The position numbers and the translations under genes are program-made. Under the pieces are notes generated by a model. It ran no database searches. It saw nothing but the letters and a program-made list of their open reading frames with translations, and was not told the origin of the DNA. Shown one piece after another: positions 27,694-36,119 of a stretch of 59,638 nt of DNA (position 1 is the first letter of the stretch; each line of letters starts with the position of its first letter). Source of the DNA: Steroidobacter agaridevorans (lineage in GTDB: Bacteria; Pseudomonadota; Gammaproteobacteria; Steroidobacterales; Steroidobacteraceae); NCBI RefSeq assembly GCF_009932555.1, contig NZ_BLJO01000009.1:420200-479837 (forward strand), in the 5' to 3' direction.

Positions 27694-28431
27694 TCATTCG
27701 TGGGGCAGGGATTCCCGGATGCGAATGGGCGGCGCGTTCCTCAGGATCAGCCAGCGCACCCCGAACAAATCCACGATCCCCACCCACAATCGATTGCTCA
27801 GCCCGTACTTCGAGACCCCCCGAGTGCGCGGACGATGGCGCACGGGCACGGAGACCACGCGGGCGCCGGCTCGCTGATACAGCGCCGGCAGAAAGCGATG
27901 CATGTGGTTGAACCAGGGCAGCCGCATGAACGTGGCCCGATGCATGAGCTTGATACCGCAGCCCGTGTCGGGGGTGCCGTCGCGAAGCAGTCCGCCGCGT
28001 ACTCGATTCGCCACACGCGAAGAAATCCGGCGCAACCAGGTATCTTTTCGTGTGGTGCGATTGCCCATCACGAGCCGCAGAGACTCATCGCCCGCCGTGA
28101 CCGCCTTGATCAATTCGGGGATGTCGGCCGGGTCGTTCTGACCGTCGCCGTCCAGGGTCGCGATCCATTCGGCGCGGGCCGCTTCGACGCCGGTGCAGAC
28201 CGCCCGGCTCTGGCCGCAGCGCTGGGAATGCTCCAGCAGACGGATTTCCGGGATGCCCTCGGCGCGCGCCGCCTGGATGGCCGCGACGGTGCCGTCGGTG
28301 CTGCCGTCGTCGACGAAAATGATCTCGAAGGGCTGATGATTGACCAGGGCGGCCTGGATTTCGCGGGCCAACGGCCCGACATTGTCAGCCTCGTTACAGA
28401 CTGGGATGACGACGGAGAGTTTCATGCGCAT
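27694..28431 (-). CDS. Family 2 glycosyltransferase (dolichyl/polyprenyl-phosphate sugar transferase-like)
   Basis: 245 residues from ATG 28431 (or ATG 28425, two codons in). The GT-A fold starts MKLSVVIPVCNEADNVGPL, then IIFVDDGSTDGT, the DxD motif TLDGDGQNDPADI and GCGIKLMHRATF. This matches the DPM1/ArnC-like group that loads a sugar on polyprenyl phosphate. The C-terminal membrane helices seen in ArnC/GtrB are absent. A longer in-frame extension reaches 28626 but overlaps the divergent transporter gene and has no similarity. There is no good ribosome site, so the start is uncertain. Confidence 0.88.
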   Translation of the reverse strand: MRMKLSVVIPVCNEADNVGPLAREIQAALVNHQPFEIIFVDDGSTDGTVAAIQAARAEGIPEIRLLEHSQRCGQSRAVCTGVEAARAEWIATLDGDGQNDPADIPELIKAVTAGDESLRLVMGNRTTRKDTWLRRISSRVANRVRGGLLRDGTPDTGCGIKLMHRATFMRLPWFNHMHRFLPALYQRAGARVVSVPVRHRPRTRGVSKYGLSNRLWVGIVDLFGVRWLILRNAPPIRIRESLPHE

Positions 28432-28496
28432 GCGAATTATAGACCAGGCAGGTAGGACGTCTGGCCGCACAAAATCAATCGACTTATGCTGATCCC

Positions 28497-29471
28497 ATGA
28501 ACGAGCACCGGCACGAGCATGGCGATGGCCATGCGCACGATCACGGCCACAGCCACGACCATGATCACGACCACAGCGCTGGCGCCAGCGGCAAGGTCCT
28601 GGGTGTCGCCTTCGCGCTGACCGCATCGTTCATGCTGGTCGAATTTGCTGGCGGATTGCTGGCGAGGTCGCTCGCCCTGGTCGCCGACGCCGGCCACATG
28701 CTCACCGACGCAGCCGCCCTGGCGCTCGCTTGGGCGGCAGTCCGCATCGCCACGCGCCCTGCCGATGCCAAGCGCTCCTTCGGCTATCAACGCCTGCGAG
28801 TGCTCGCCACGTTCGTCAACGGCTGCGCATTGCTCTTCATCGTCGCCTGGATCGCGTTCGAGGCCATCGCGCGCCTGTTGAACCCCGTGCCCGTGAACGC
28901 AAGCGCGATCCTGTGGATCGGCACCCTCGGTTTCGCCGTCAACCTGCTCGTGTTCGCGATGCTGCGTCGGGGCGACTCGCACGACATGAACGTGTCGGCC
29001 GCCACGATGCACGTGCTCAGCGATCTGCTGGGCTCGGCCGCCGCCATCGTCGCAGCGCTGGTCATTCTGTGGACCGGCTGGATGCCGATCGACCCGCTGT
29101 TGTCGCTCTTTGTGAGCGCGTTGATCGTGAAAACCGCGATCTCGCTGGTGCGCCGGTCAGCGCACATTCTGATGGAAGGCTCGCCCGAGTGGCTGGATCA
29201 GGGCGAACTGCGTCGCACGCTCGAGCAGAAGATTCCCGCGATCCGGGACGTCCACCACGTGCACACCTGGTCGGTCGGGCCGCATGAAACGCTGCTGACC
29301 ATGCACGCGCTGGTGAATGGCTCGGCGGATCAGGCGATGGTGTTGAAAGACACGAAGGCGCTGCTGGCGGAGCGCTTCGGCATCACGCACGCGACGATTC
29401 AGATCGAAGTGGAAGACTGCGTCGACAAGGATTGCGCGGAAGAGCCGCCGATCAAGCGTGCTCGCGGCTAA
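28497..29471 (+). CDS. Cation diffusion facilitator (CzcD/ZitB-like) metal exporter
   Basis: 324 residues. The N-terminus is very His-rich (HAHDHGHSHDHDHDH), a metal-scavenging tail. Six membrane helices follow, with the transport-site residues in LVADAGHMLTDAAALALAW (HxxxD) and a second set in HDMNVSAATMHVLSDLLGS. The C-terminal cytoplasmic domain (about 210-300) includes HHVHTWSVGPHETLLTMHAL. It exports Zn2+, Cd2+ or Co2+ in exchange for protons. Its stop overlaps the convergent DUF374 gene by four bases. Confidence 0.96.
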   Translation: MNEHRHEHGDGHAHDHGHSHDHDHDHSAGASGKVLGVAFALTASFMLVEFAGGLLARSLALVADAGHMLTDAAALALAWAAVRIATRPADAKRSFGYQRLRVLATFVNGCALLFIVAWIAFEAIARLLNPVPVNASAILWIGTLGFAVNLLVFAMLRRGDSHDMNVSAATMHVLSDLLGSAAAIVAALVILWTGWMPIDPLLSLFVSALIVKTAISLVRRSAHILMEGSPEWLDQGELRRTLEQKIPAIRDVHHVHTWSVGPHETLLTMHALVNGSADQAMVLKDTKALLAERFGITHATIQIEVEDCVDKDCAEEPPIKRARG

Positions 29472-30205
29472 CGCTCTTGCAACGCGCGTTCGGCGATTTT
29501 GAAAGTCTCGTGCAGACGCCGCTCTAATTCCTTCTGCGCGGCCTCCATTTCTTCTTCGGTCATTCGCTTCGGCGGAAAGTAAGGCTCGCCGATCGCGATG
29601 CGCAGGCGTGCGAAGGGAAAGGGGATCACGAACTTATCCCACGTCCTGAGCAACTTCGCGGGACTTGCCGCATAGGCAATCGGCACGACCGCCTTGCCGC
29701 TGATCTGCGCTGTGAAGATGGCTCCTGGCTTCATGACGAAACGCGGACCGCGCGGGCCATCGGGTGTGATGGTCGGCGAAATGCCTTCTTTCACGATCGC
29801 GTTGTAAACACCGCGAACCGCGCGCACGCCGGTGTAGGAGCCCGAGCCGCGAACCACGTGCGCGCCGTACATCTCGGCGAGCATGGTCGGCGCCTGGCCA
29901 TCGACCGACGGTGAAATCATGAAGCCCGGCTTCATGCCTTTGATCTTGCTCGAGCAGATGAAGCGAGCGGCCATCAACAGATGCTGATGCCAGAACACCG
30001 GCACCACCGCGTCCTGCTCCTTCAGCAATGTTTCCAGCCGATCCAGGTTGACGATCTTCAGCCGGCTGGTCCGCCACAGCACTTCCAGAATCAGCGCGCC
30101 AAGATACGTGGCGAGCCGATAGACGAACATGCGCCCCGCCGTCAGCTGGCGCTGAGATTTGGTACGCGAAGGCCGCGGCGGCGGCGCACTTTCTTCTGCT
30201 GACAT
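29468..30205 (-). CDS. DUF374 family lysophospholipid acyltransferase-like protein
   Basis: 245 residues. The family motifs are PVFWHQHLLMAARF (a variant of the HX4D acyltransferase site), ISPSVDGQ and the diagnostic TPDGPRGPRFVMKPG near residue 145, with VVPIAYAASPAKLLRTWDKFVIPFPFARL after it. An N-terminal hydrophobic segment suggests membrane association. Acylation of a lysolipid or lipid A-type substrate is inferred from the superfamily. It is probably co-transcribed with the DegS-like protease upstream (21-base gap). Confidence 0.88.
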   Translation of the reverse strand: MSAEESAPPPRPSRTKSQRQLTAGRMFVYRLATYLGALILEVLWRTSRLKIVNLDRLETLLKEQDAVVPVFWHQHLLMAARFICSSKIKGMKPGFMISPSVDGQAPTMLAEMYGAHVVRGSGSYTGVRAVRGVYNAIVKEGISPTITPDGPRGPRFVMKPGAIFTAQISGKAVVPIAYAASPAKLLRTWDKFVIPFPFARLRIAIGEPYFPPKRMTEEEMEAAQKELERRLHETFKIAERALQER

Positions 30206-30226
30206 CCGTGCAAGTTTACCGAAAGG

Positions 30227-31360
30227 CTAATTGCCCTGCTGCAGCTCGGCGGTGAGCTCGATTTCCTTGCCCTCGCGCCACACTTTCAGGCGTACTGTGT
30301 CGCCCGGCTTGTAGTCATCCAGGCGTGCTGACAGCAGCGCGCCACTATCCACCTCCTTGCCGTCGACCGCGACGATCACATCGCCTGGGACAATCGTATT
30401 CCGGCGCTCGACGCGAACCCCGCGCAGCCCGGCACGCTCGCCGGTGCCTCCTTGCTGAACTCTGAGAACCGCCGCGCCTTGCACACCGAGTTGTCGCGCG
30501 ACCGCGCGGCTGAGCGTCTCATCGACATCGATGCCGAGGCTCGGCGGCGCATAACGACCCGTCGCGATGAGCTCCGGCACGACACGATTGATCGTATCCA
30601 CGGGCACCGCGAAACCGATGCCCGCGCTCGCGCCCGAGGGGCTGAAAATCGCGGTGTTCATGCCGATCAACCGACCGGCGCTATCGAGCAGCGGACCGCC
30701 CGAGTTGCCTGGATTGATGGCGGCATCGGTCTGGATGAGATGTTGAATGACGCGGCCATCCTCTTCGCTGAGCGAACGATCCAACGCCGAGACGATGCCC
30801 GTCGTCAGCGTCCAGTCGAGCCCGAATGGATTGCCGATCGCGAAGACCGACTGCCCGACCTGGACATCGCCGCTGCTGCCCACGGGAATCGGCGCTGGCG
30901 CCTCCTTGGCCGCGGCAATCTTCAGGACCGCGATGTCATGCGCCTCGCTGCCGCCGACGAAAGTCGCTTCGAAATCGCGACCATCCGCGAGCTTCACGGT
31001 CGCACTGCTGCCGCCCTGGATCACATGCAGATTCGTGACGACATGGCCGTGCTCATCCCAAATGAAACCCGAGCCGGTGCCGCGCGGCACAGTCATGACA
31101 TTGCGCGTCCAGTAGTCGAGCACGCGCTCCTGGGTCGAGATGAAGACCACCGAGCCCTTGGCCGCTTCGAACAAACCGATGATGGCTCGTTCGTTCGACA
31201 TGAGCTCGGGCCGGGGCACGACAGGTCGAGGGGCGGCATCCGCGGTGACTCTGCGGACCGTGTCGGTGCCCAGGTACCACGCGCCATACGCCGCCAGTGC
31301 GAGCACGATGAGCCGGGCGACATTCCGCCAACGCGAGCGCTCGGAAGCTTGCAACGTCAT
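30227..31360 (-). CDS. DegS/HtrA-like periplasmic serine protease, one PDZ domain
   Basis: 377 residues with one N-terminal membrane anchor (LIVLALAAYGAWYLG) in place of a cleaved signal, as in DegS. The catalytic triad is visible: His112 (NLHVIQ), Asp142 (AHDIAVLKI) and Ser220 (NPGNSGGPLL). The GTGSGFIWDEHGHVVTN motif is clear. One PDZ domain occupies about 275-370. DegS cleaves the anti-sigma RseA in envelope stress, and no rseA lies near, so degS identity is not certain. Confidence 0.92.
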   Translation of the reverse strand: MTLQASERSRWRNVARLIVLALAAYGAWYLGTDTVRRVTADAAPRPVVPRPELMSNERAIIGLFEAAKGSVVFISTQERVLDYWTRNVMTVPRGTGSGFIWDEHGHVVTNLHVIQGGSSATVKLADGRDFEATFVGGSEAHDIAVLKIAAAKEAPAPIPVGSSGDVQVGQSVFAIGNPFGLDWTLTTGIVSALDRSLSEEDGRVIQHLIQTDAAINPGNSGGPLLDSAGRLIGMNTAIFSPSGASAGIGFAVPVDTINRVVPELIATGRYAPPSLGIDVDETLSRAVARQLGVQGAAVLRVQQGGTGERAGLRGVRVERRNTIVPGDVIVAVDGKEVDSGALLSARLDDYKPGDTVRLKVWREGKEIELTAELQQGN

Positions 31361-31385
31361 GGGGCGTAAGTGCTTGATGGGAAAC

Positions 31386-31411
31386 GGTGTCGACTCGCGG
31401 AATCGAACCGC
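31386..31411 (-). repeat. Copy of the tRNA-Thr 3' end (distal att site)
   Basis: 26 bases match 32747-32772, the 3' end of tRNA-Thr (T arm and acceptor strand), with one mismatch (31390 against 32751) and 21 exact bases at 31391-31411. Same orientation as the tRNA. A lone tRNA tail with no body is the classic mark left by site-specific integration. Confidence 0.85.
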
Positions 31412-31624
31412 AGGTTAGCACAGGAGAGTCACGGAAAAGTCACGGCTTCCCGCCCCGACGGCCGCTTCGACGAAGCCGCTGCCGAGACCGTCCGTTAACA
31501 AATCCGACACCCACGTTATGTGACCAAAATTGCGATTTCTTATTGAGAAGACGCTAAATTGACCTGCACAAAAGAACAGGCTTGCTTCCCCCTGCACGGA
31601 AGAGCTGTCAACGGAGTGGACGGG

Positions 31625-32695
31625 ATGAGGATTTCGCTGTCGCTGCTCGAGGTGCCGAATCAGTCGGGCCGCCTTTCATCAATGGAAGGACTGCGCGCCT
31701 ACGCGGCCGGCGTCGTGTTCCTGCTCCACGTTGCGCTGCTTGCACCGCCGGAGTTGCGCGACACCTTCGCCGTCCAATGGCTTGCGTACGGGCATCACGG
31801 CGTCGACATATTCTTCTTGCTGAGCGGCTATCTCATCGCAGGGATGGTCCGGAAATCGGATTTCCGATACTGGAGCTATCTCGGGCATCGCGTCGCGCGT
31901 ATCTATCCCGCCCTGCTTGCGATGCTGTTGTTGTGCTCGTTGGGCCTGTTTGTATTGCGAGGCGAAGTCATCAGCCCGCTGAGGTTCGTGCAGAACGTTT
32001 TCCTGTTGAATGGCATCTTCCCGCTCAACATCAAACCGATCGACTACGTGACATGGTCGGTGTTCTTCGAGTTCGCGTTCTATGCCGTGTTCCCGTTGTT
32101 GTATCGCGCGCTCGGCTTACGATGGGCGCTGCTTGCTGCACTGGTGATCATTGCGTGCGTGTACGATTTCGATTCCCGATACAGCAGATTCGCGATGTTT
32201 CTTTTCGGTGTGTGGCTGCGCTTTCATCCTGAACGCACGCTGCGCATCCCGACGCCGGTCGTGATCGCGCTCTACCTGGCCTTCACGACACTCACCATCG
32301 GCGTACACCACGAGATGCCGACGTGGGCTTACGTTGCCGGGTTCGGTGTCGTCAGCTACCTGTTAGTCGATAACACCTTGCACGCTGGCGGCGCCTTGAG
32401 CCGCCTGTTTACGTGGCGCCCGCTGCGGCTGATCGGAAACATTTCGTACAGCTTCTACCTGCTGCACCCAACGGCGCTGCTGATTGCACGAATGCTCATC
32501 GCTCCCCTGCACCTGGAAGGTTGGAGCTGGCTCTTGGCCCTCGCCGTTATCGGCTTTGCACTGAGCATGGCGATGGCCTCGGTAAGCTTCGTGCTGCTCG
32601 AGCGCCCTTACTTCCTACTGCGGAAGAACGCGAGCAGGAGCACTGCCGACCGATCCGGAACTGCGCTTGGAGGCGCCACGTCGGCGGAAGGCTAA
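31625..32695 (+). CDS. Acyltransferase 3 family membrane protein
   Basis: 356 residues from ATG 31625, with GGAG upstream at 8-base spacing; a further in-frame ATG at 31559 is less likely. About ten membrane helices are seen. Family landmarks: SMEGLRAYAAGVVFLLHV, GVDIFFLLSGYLIAGMV, RVARIYPAL, TWSVFFEFAFYAVFPLL and ISYSFYLLHPTALL. These proteins O-acylate cell-surface sugars such as O-antigen, exopolysaccharide or Nod factor. As the only gene between two copies of the tRNA-Thr 3' end, it may be a horizontally gained surface-modification gene, for example altering a phage receptor. Confidence 0.9.
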   Translation: MRISLSLLEVPNQSGRLSSMEGLRAYAAGVVFLLHVALLAPPELRDTFAVQWLAYGHHGVDIFFLLSGYLIAGMVRKSDFRYWSYLGHRVARIYPALLAMLLLCSLGLFVLRGEVISPLRFVQNVFLLNGIFPLNIKPIDYVTWSVFFEFAFYAVFPLLYRALGLRWALLAALVIIACVYDFDSRYSRFAMFLFGVWLRFHPERTLRIPTPVVIALYLAFTTLTIGVHHEMPTWAYVAGFGVVSYLLVDNTLHAGGALSRLFTWRPLRLIGNISYSFYLLHPTALLIARMLIAPLHLEGWSWLLALAVIGFALSMAMASVSFVLLERPYFLLRKNASRSTADRSGTALGGATSAEG

Positions 32696-32745
32696 AGCCG
32701 GCGCGCACTCCGGGGCTAAGCTATTGACGGTGCTTAGAAATGGAG

Positions 32746-32821
32746 TGGTGCCGACTCGCGGAATCGAACCGCGGACCCACGCATTACGAATGCGTTGCTC
32801 TACCAGCTGAGCTAAGTCGGC
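32746..32821 (-). tRNA. tRNA-Thr (anticodon CGT)
   Basis: 76 nt including an encoded CCA. The acceptor stem pairs GCCGAC with GTCGGC. The D arm is CTCAGCTGGTAGAG, the anticodon loop TTCGTAA gives CGT (reads ACG), and the T arm is GCGGTTCGATTCCGC. Its 3' end faces the acyltransferase islet and is the duplicated att sequence. Confidence 0.97.
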
Positions 32822-32922
32822 ACCGAAGAACCGATGCGGCACCGGGGAGCCCCGGTGCGGCGGGGTGCGAAGTATAGGGGAAGAAGTTGCGAGCGAACAG
32901 GCGCTGCAACGAACTTGCCGAG

Positions 32923-33399
32923 TCAGGCCGACGGCGTCTCGACCGGCCGCTTCTTGCGCAGCCGGATCACGACCTCGATGGCCTCGGCTTCCATGCCCTC
33001 GGGCAATGTCGGGAAACGACTGAAGGCGATGTCGTTCGGGTCGATATCCCGCAGCTCGCCGGTTTCCAGGTCATGGAAGTGGTGATGGGGCACGATGGTC
33101 GAGTCATACACCGAGCGCTCCGGATCCAGGTGGATCTGGCGCACCAGGCCGCGCTGGGCCAGCACTTTGAGGGTGTTGTAGACCGTGGCCTTGGAGACAC
33201 GCTCGCCAGCCCGGCGGATCTCCGCCAGGATCTGCTCGGCCGTCATATGGGTCGGCGCCGCCATCAGGATCTCGGCGACTCGCACGCGCTGATGGGTTGG
33301 CTTGAGGCCATGCAGATGCAGCTGCTCGATGATCCGATCGCGCGTCGGACCCTCGGCGCTGACCGCGGGGCCCTGCTGAGGGCTGTACTCGGAAGTCAC
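32923..33399 (-). CDS. Fur family transcriptional regulator lacking cysteines (Irr-like)
   Basis: 158 residues. A winged-helix Fur DNA-binding domain (LKPTHQRVRVAEILM...SKATVYNTLKVLAQRGLV) is followed by the dimerisation domain with PHHHFHDLETGELRDID. No Cys is present anywhere, so the structural zinc CxxC pairs of Fur, Zur and PerR are missing. The His-rich PHHHFHD motif is retained, as in the Irr group that senses haem/iron. The N-terminal extension of about 20 residues is unusual. It stands between tRNA-Thr and the divergent minor pilin genes. It is unlikely to be the main Fur. Confidence 0.88.
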   Translation of the reverse strand: MTSEYSPQQGPAVSAEGPTRDRIIEQLHLHGLKPTHQRVRVAEILMAAPTHMTAEQILAEIRRAGERVSKATVYNTLKVLAQRGLVRQIHLDPERSVYDSTIVPHHHFHDLETGELRDIDPNDIAFSRFPTLPEGMEAEAIEVVIRLRKKRPVETPSA

Positions 33400-33574
33400 T
33401 TAGGAACCCGCCACTGAAAAATCCGGGCAAATACCCAGGGCAATCAACTTGGGACCGAGCATACCTCGGCATGCGCTTGGAGGCGAGAAACTAGGTAGAA
33501 AAGCCTCGAAATCGACATTTGGGGGCTGAGGCGGGCCGCTATGGTGGCCGCCCTTGCAGCGAAGGATCGCGCCC

Positions 33575-34132
33575 ATGTCTCCCGCCTGTCCGCCCCTCCC
33601 CACCCGCCCGGCGGGATTCAGTCTGCTGGAACTGCTGACCACCCTCTCGATCGCCGGAATTCTGCTGGGGCTGGCGGCCCCTTCCTTCCGCGGATTGATG
33701 CTCGACTCGCAGCGAACCGTAGTGGTGAATTCGTTCGTCCACGACGTCTACCTGGCTCGAAGCACCGCGGCCACACAGTGGCGCGAGGTCGCCATCTGCC
33801 GCTCGACGGACGGCGACACTTGCAGTCACGGCACCGCGAACTGGCAGGAAGGCTGGATCGTGTTCGTGAATTCCGATCGGGACGAGCCGCCGCTGCGTGA
33901 CCCGAACGAACGGATTCTCTCCGTTCAAGCGCCCTGGCGCGAAGGAACGGTGACGGCGAACCGGCGCAGCTTTTCATTCACTCCCTATCAATACGCCGTC
34001 AACGGCACGCTGGTGTTCTGCGACCGTCGCGGCCCGGCGCACGCACGCGCCATCATCATCAACATCCTCGGCCGTCCGCGCTTGGCGACACGAGACGCCA
34101 ACAATCGCCCTTTACGGTGCCCGAACGGATAG
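33575..34132 (+). CDS. Type II/IV pseudopilin, GspH/FimT family
   Basis: 185 residues from ATG 33575, preceded by GAAGGA at 9-base spacing. An in-frame TTG at 33554 is less likely. The prepilin cleavage site reads PAGFSLLELLTTLSIAGILLGLAAPSF with Gly-Phe and Glu5. The GspH/FimT C-terminal domain has the pair Cys-Cys (ICRSTDGDTC) and ends PRLATRDANNRPLRCPNG. It is a minor pilin that primes type IV pilus assembly at the inner membrane. It is first of a two-gene cluster with pilV. Confidence 0.9.
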   Translation: MSPACPPLPTRPAGFSLLELLTTLSIAGILLGLAAPSFRGLMLDSQRTVVVNSFVHDVYLARSTAATQWREVAICRSTDGDTCSHGTANWQEGWIVFVNSDRDEPPLRDPNERILSVQAPWREGTVTANRRSFSFTPYQYAVNGTLVFCDRRGPAHARAIIINILGRPRLATRDANNRPLRCPNG

Positions 34133-34147
34133 CCATCATGCTCGCGT

Positions 34148-34612
34148 ATGGGAGGACCAATTACGCCCTTGCGCGGCGCTCACCGCGAGCGCGGCTTCAA
34201 CATCGTCGAGATTCTTGCCGCCTTGTTGGTCATGGCTGTGGCCATCGTCGGCATTGCGGCGCTCTACTCGGATCAAACTCACATTCCGGCGGACGCGCGC
34301 TTGCCGCTGCGAGCCGCGGAGCTTGCTGAGCAAATGGCCGATCGCATTCGCGCGACTGCCGAAGGGCGAGACGGCTTTGCGACGACGGTCGGCGTGATCT
34401 GCAACGACAAGGCGAAGACTCGAACGCCACAGGACAAGGCCGCGCAGATCGCAGCGTGTTGGGAAGACGAGGTCGAAAGCTCATTGCCCAGTGGCCTGGG
34501 CTCGATCTCACGCGATACGTCGATGACGCCAGCGAGCTATGTCGTCGCCGTGAGCTGGTCCGCGCCCGGCACGGGCGCCGCGTCGTATGTGACGCGGGTG
34601 GAAATCAGATAG
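34148..34612 (+). CDS. pilV: Type IV pilus minor pilin PilV
   Basis: 154 residues with a prepilin signal ([28 protein letters not shown]). A short globular part follows with [18 protein letters not shown], typical of PilV, and ends YVTRVEIR. A role in minor pilin priming is inferred with the FimT-like gene 15 bases upstream. The usual following genes (pilW, pilX, pilY1, pilE) are absent. Its end overlaps the convergent ispH end by 8 bases. Confidence 0.88.
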   Translation: MGGPITPLRGAHRERGFNIVEILAALLVMAVAIVGIAALYSDQTHIPADARLPLRAAELAEQMADRIRATAEGRDGFATTVGVICNDKAKTRTPQDKAAQIAACWEDEVESSLPSGLGSISRDTSMTPASYVVAVSWSAPGTGAASYVTRVEIR

Positions 34613-35558
34613 CGGGCCGCTGCTTTTCTCTCAGCTCTCTTGGGAGGCTGAACACGACATTCTCCACTTGCCCTTGCAGGTTCTCGGGCAATTGTCCGCC
34701 CCACTCTCTCAACCGCGCGACCACGCGTTCGACGAGCACTTCCGGCGCCGAGGCACCCGCAGTCACACCTGCGACGCGCTTGCCCTCAAACCACTCGCGC
34801 TGCATGTCTTCCGGACCATCGATCAAATAGCCGGGAATGCCCGCCTTCTCTGCGATTTCGCGCAGGCGATTCGAGTTCGAGCTGCTCGGCGAGCCCACCA
34901 CCAGGATGATGTCGCAACGCTCGACCAGGCGCTTCACCGCGTCCTGACGATTCTGCGTCGCGTAGCAAATATCTTCCTTGCGCGGCGTCGTGAGCGTCGG
35001 GAAGCGACGGCGCAGCGCATCGACCACTTTCTGCGTATCGTCGACCGACAACGTCGTCTGCGTCACGAATGCGAGGCGCGCCGCGTCCTTGATCTCGAGC
35101 CGATCCACATCCTCCGGTGTCTCGACCAACACGATGCGACCGCCGTACTGCGTATCGAACTGCCCCATCGTGCCTTCGACTTCAGGATGGCCCTCGTGAC
35201 CGATGAGGATCACCTCACGGCCTTCGCGCGCATAGCGTGAGACCTCCATGTGAACCTTGGTCACCAACGGACACGTCGCATCGAACACCTTCAGATCGCG
35301 ACGACGCGCTTCTTCCTGAACCGCACGCGCCACGCCATGCGCGCTGAAGATCACTGTCGCATCGTCCGGCACTTCATCGAGCTCCTCGACGAACACCGCC
35401 CCCAGGCTGCGCAAACGTTCGACCACGTAGCGGTTGTGAACCACTTCGTGCCGCACATAGATCGGAGCGCCGAACAACTCGATCGCACGCTCGACGATGT
35501 CGATCGCCCGATCGACACCGGCACAGAATCCGCGAGGGTTGGCGAGAAGAATCTGCAT
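34605..35558 (-). CDS. ispH: 4-hydroxy-3-methylbut-2-enyl diphosphate reductase
   Basis: 317 residues from ATG 35558. Same-frame reading upstream runs through lspA on another frame and has no similarity. It begins [19 protein letters not shown], with the first of three 4Fe-4S cysteines. The others are in [12 protein letters not shown] and [11 protein letters not shown]. Glu/His/Thr-rich motifs include [14 protein letters not shown] and [13 protein letters not shown]. It performs the last step of the MEP isoprenoid pathway. It follows lspA by 2 bases. Confidence 0.97.
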   Translation of the reverse strand: MQILLANPRGFCAGVDRAIDIVERAIELFGAPIYVRHEVVHNRYVVERLRSLGAVFVEELDEVPDDATVIFSAHGVARAVQEEARRRDLKVFDATCPLVTKVHMEVSRYAREGREVILIGHEGHPEVEGTMGQFDTQYGGRIVLVETPEDVDRLEIKDAARLAFVTQTTLSVDDTQKVVDALRRRFPTLTTPRKEDICYATQNRQDAVKRLVERCDIILVVGSPSSSNSNRLREIAEKAGIPGYLIDGPEDMQREWFEGKRVAGVTAGASAPEVLVERVVARLREWGGQLPENLQGQVENVVFSLPRELREKQRPAI

Positions 35559-35560
35559 CG

Positions 35561-36109
35561 TCACTTGCTCGGTGTTTGCGAAGTACTGTCGGCAGGACGA
35601 CGGTCCTGCCCGCTTTCGAGGAACGCATCGATGAGCAGGCAAGCGGCGCCGATGGAGATCGCGGTGTCCGCGATATTGAACGCCGGGAAATCCCAGGTGC
35701 GCCAGTTGAAATAGATGAAGTCGACGACGTAACCGTGCATCACGCGATCGATCACATTGCCGAGCGCGCCGCCGAGCACCAGCGACAGTCCGATCGCCAG
35801 AATCGTCTGATCCGAGCGGATGCGCCGCAGCCAGATCATCAACGTCAGGCTCACCACCACCGCGAGCGTGATGAAGAACCATCGCTGCCATCCCGAAGCC
35901 TGCGCCAGGATGCTGAACGCCGCGCCGGTGTTCTCCAGGTACACGATATCGAGGATGGGCAGCAGCGAAATGCTGTCCTGGAATTTCACGGTGCTGATGA
36001 CCAGCGCCTTGGTCGCCTGGTCGAGGATCACCACGAAAAAGGACAGCCACAGCCAGTTGCTGCCGCCGCGCGTGGGCGTGAACCAGACTTTCGCCAGAGG
36101 GTTGGTCAT
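35561..36109 (-). CDS. lspA: Lipoprotein signal peptidase (signal peptidase II)
   Basis: 182 residues, four membrane helices. The aspartic protease pair is visible: Asp121 in [15 protein letters not shown] and Asp148 in [18 protein letters not shown] is also conserved. It removes signal peptides from diacylglyceryl-modified prolipoproteins in the inner membrane. It lies in the ileS-lspA-ispH block conserved in gammaproteobacteria. Confidence 0.97.
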   Translation of the reverse strand: MTNPLAKVWFTPTRGGSNWLWLSFFVVILDQATKALVISTVKFQDSISLLPILDIVYLENTGAAFSILAQASGWQRWFFITLAVVVSLTLMIWLRRIRSDQTILAIGLSLVLGGALGNVIDRVMHGYVVDFIYFNWRTWDFPAFNIADTAISIGAACLLIDAFLESGQDRRPADSTSQTPSK

Positions 36110-36119
36110 TGCATCGACC

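Larger units (their letters stand above)
31386..32772. mobile_element. One-gene islet at tRNA-Thr
   Basis: About 1.36 kb lies between a displaced 3' tRNA fragment (31386-31411) and the complete tRNA-Thr (32746-32821) as direct repeats. It carries only the acyltransferase gene at 31625-32695 and no integrase. It is read as the remnant of a larger integrated element, or as a cargo moved by an integrase in trans. The repeats are observed; the integration history is inferred. Confidence 0.6.
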
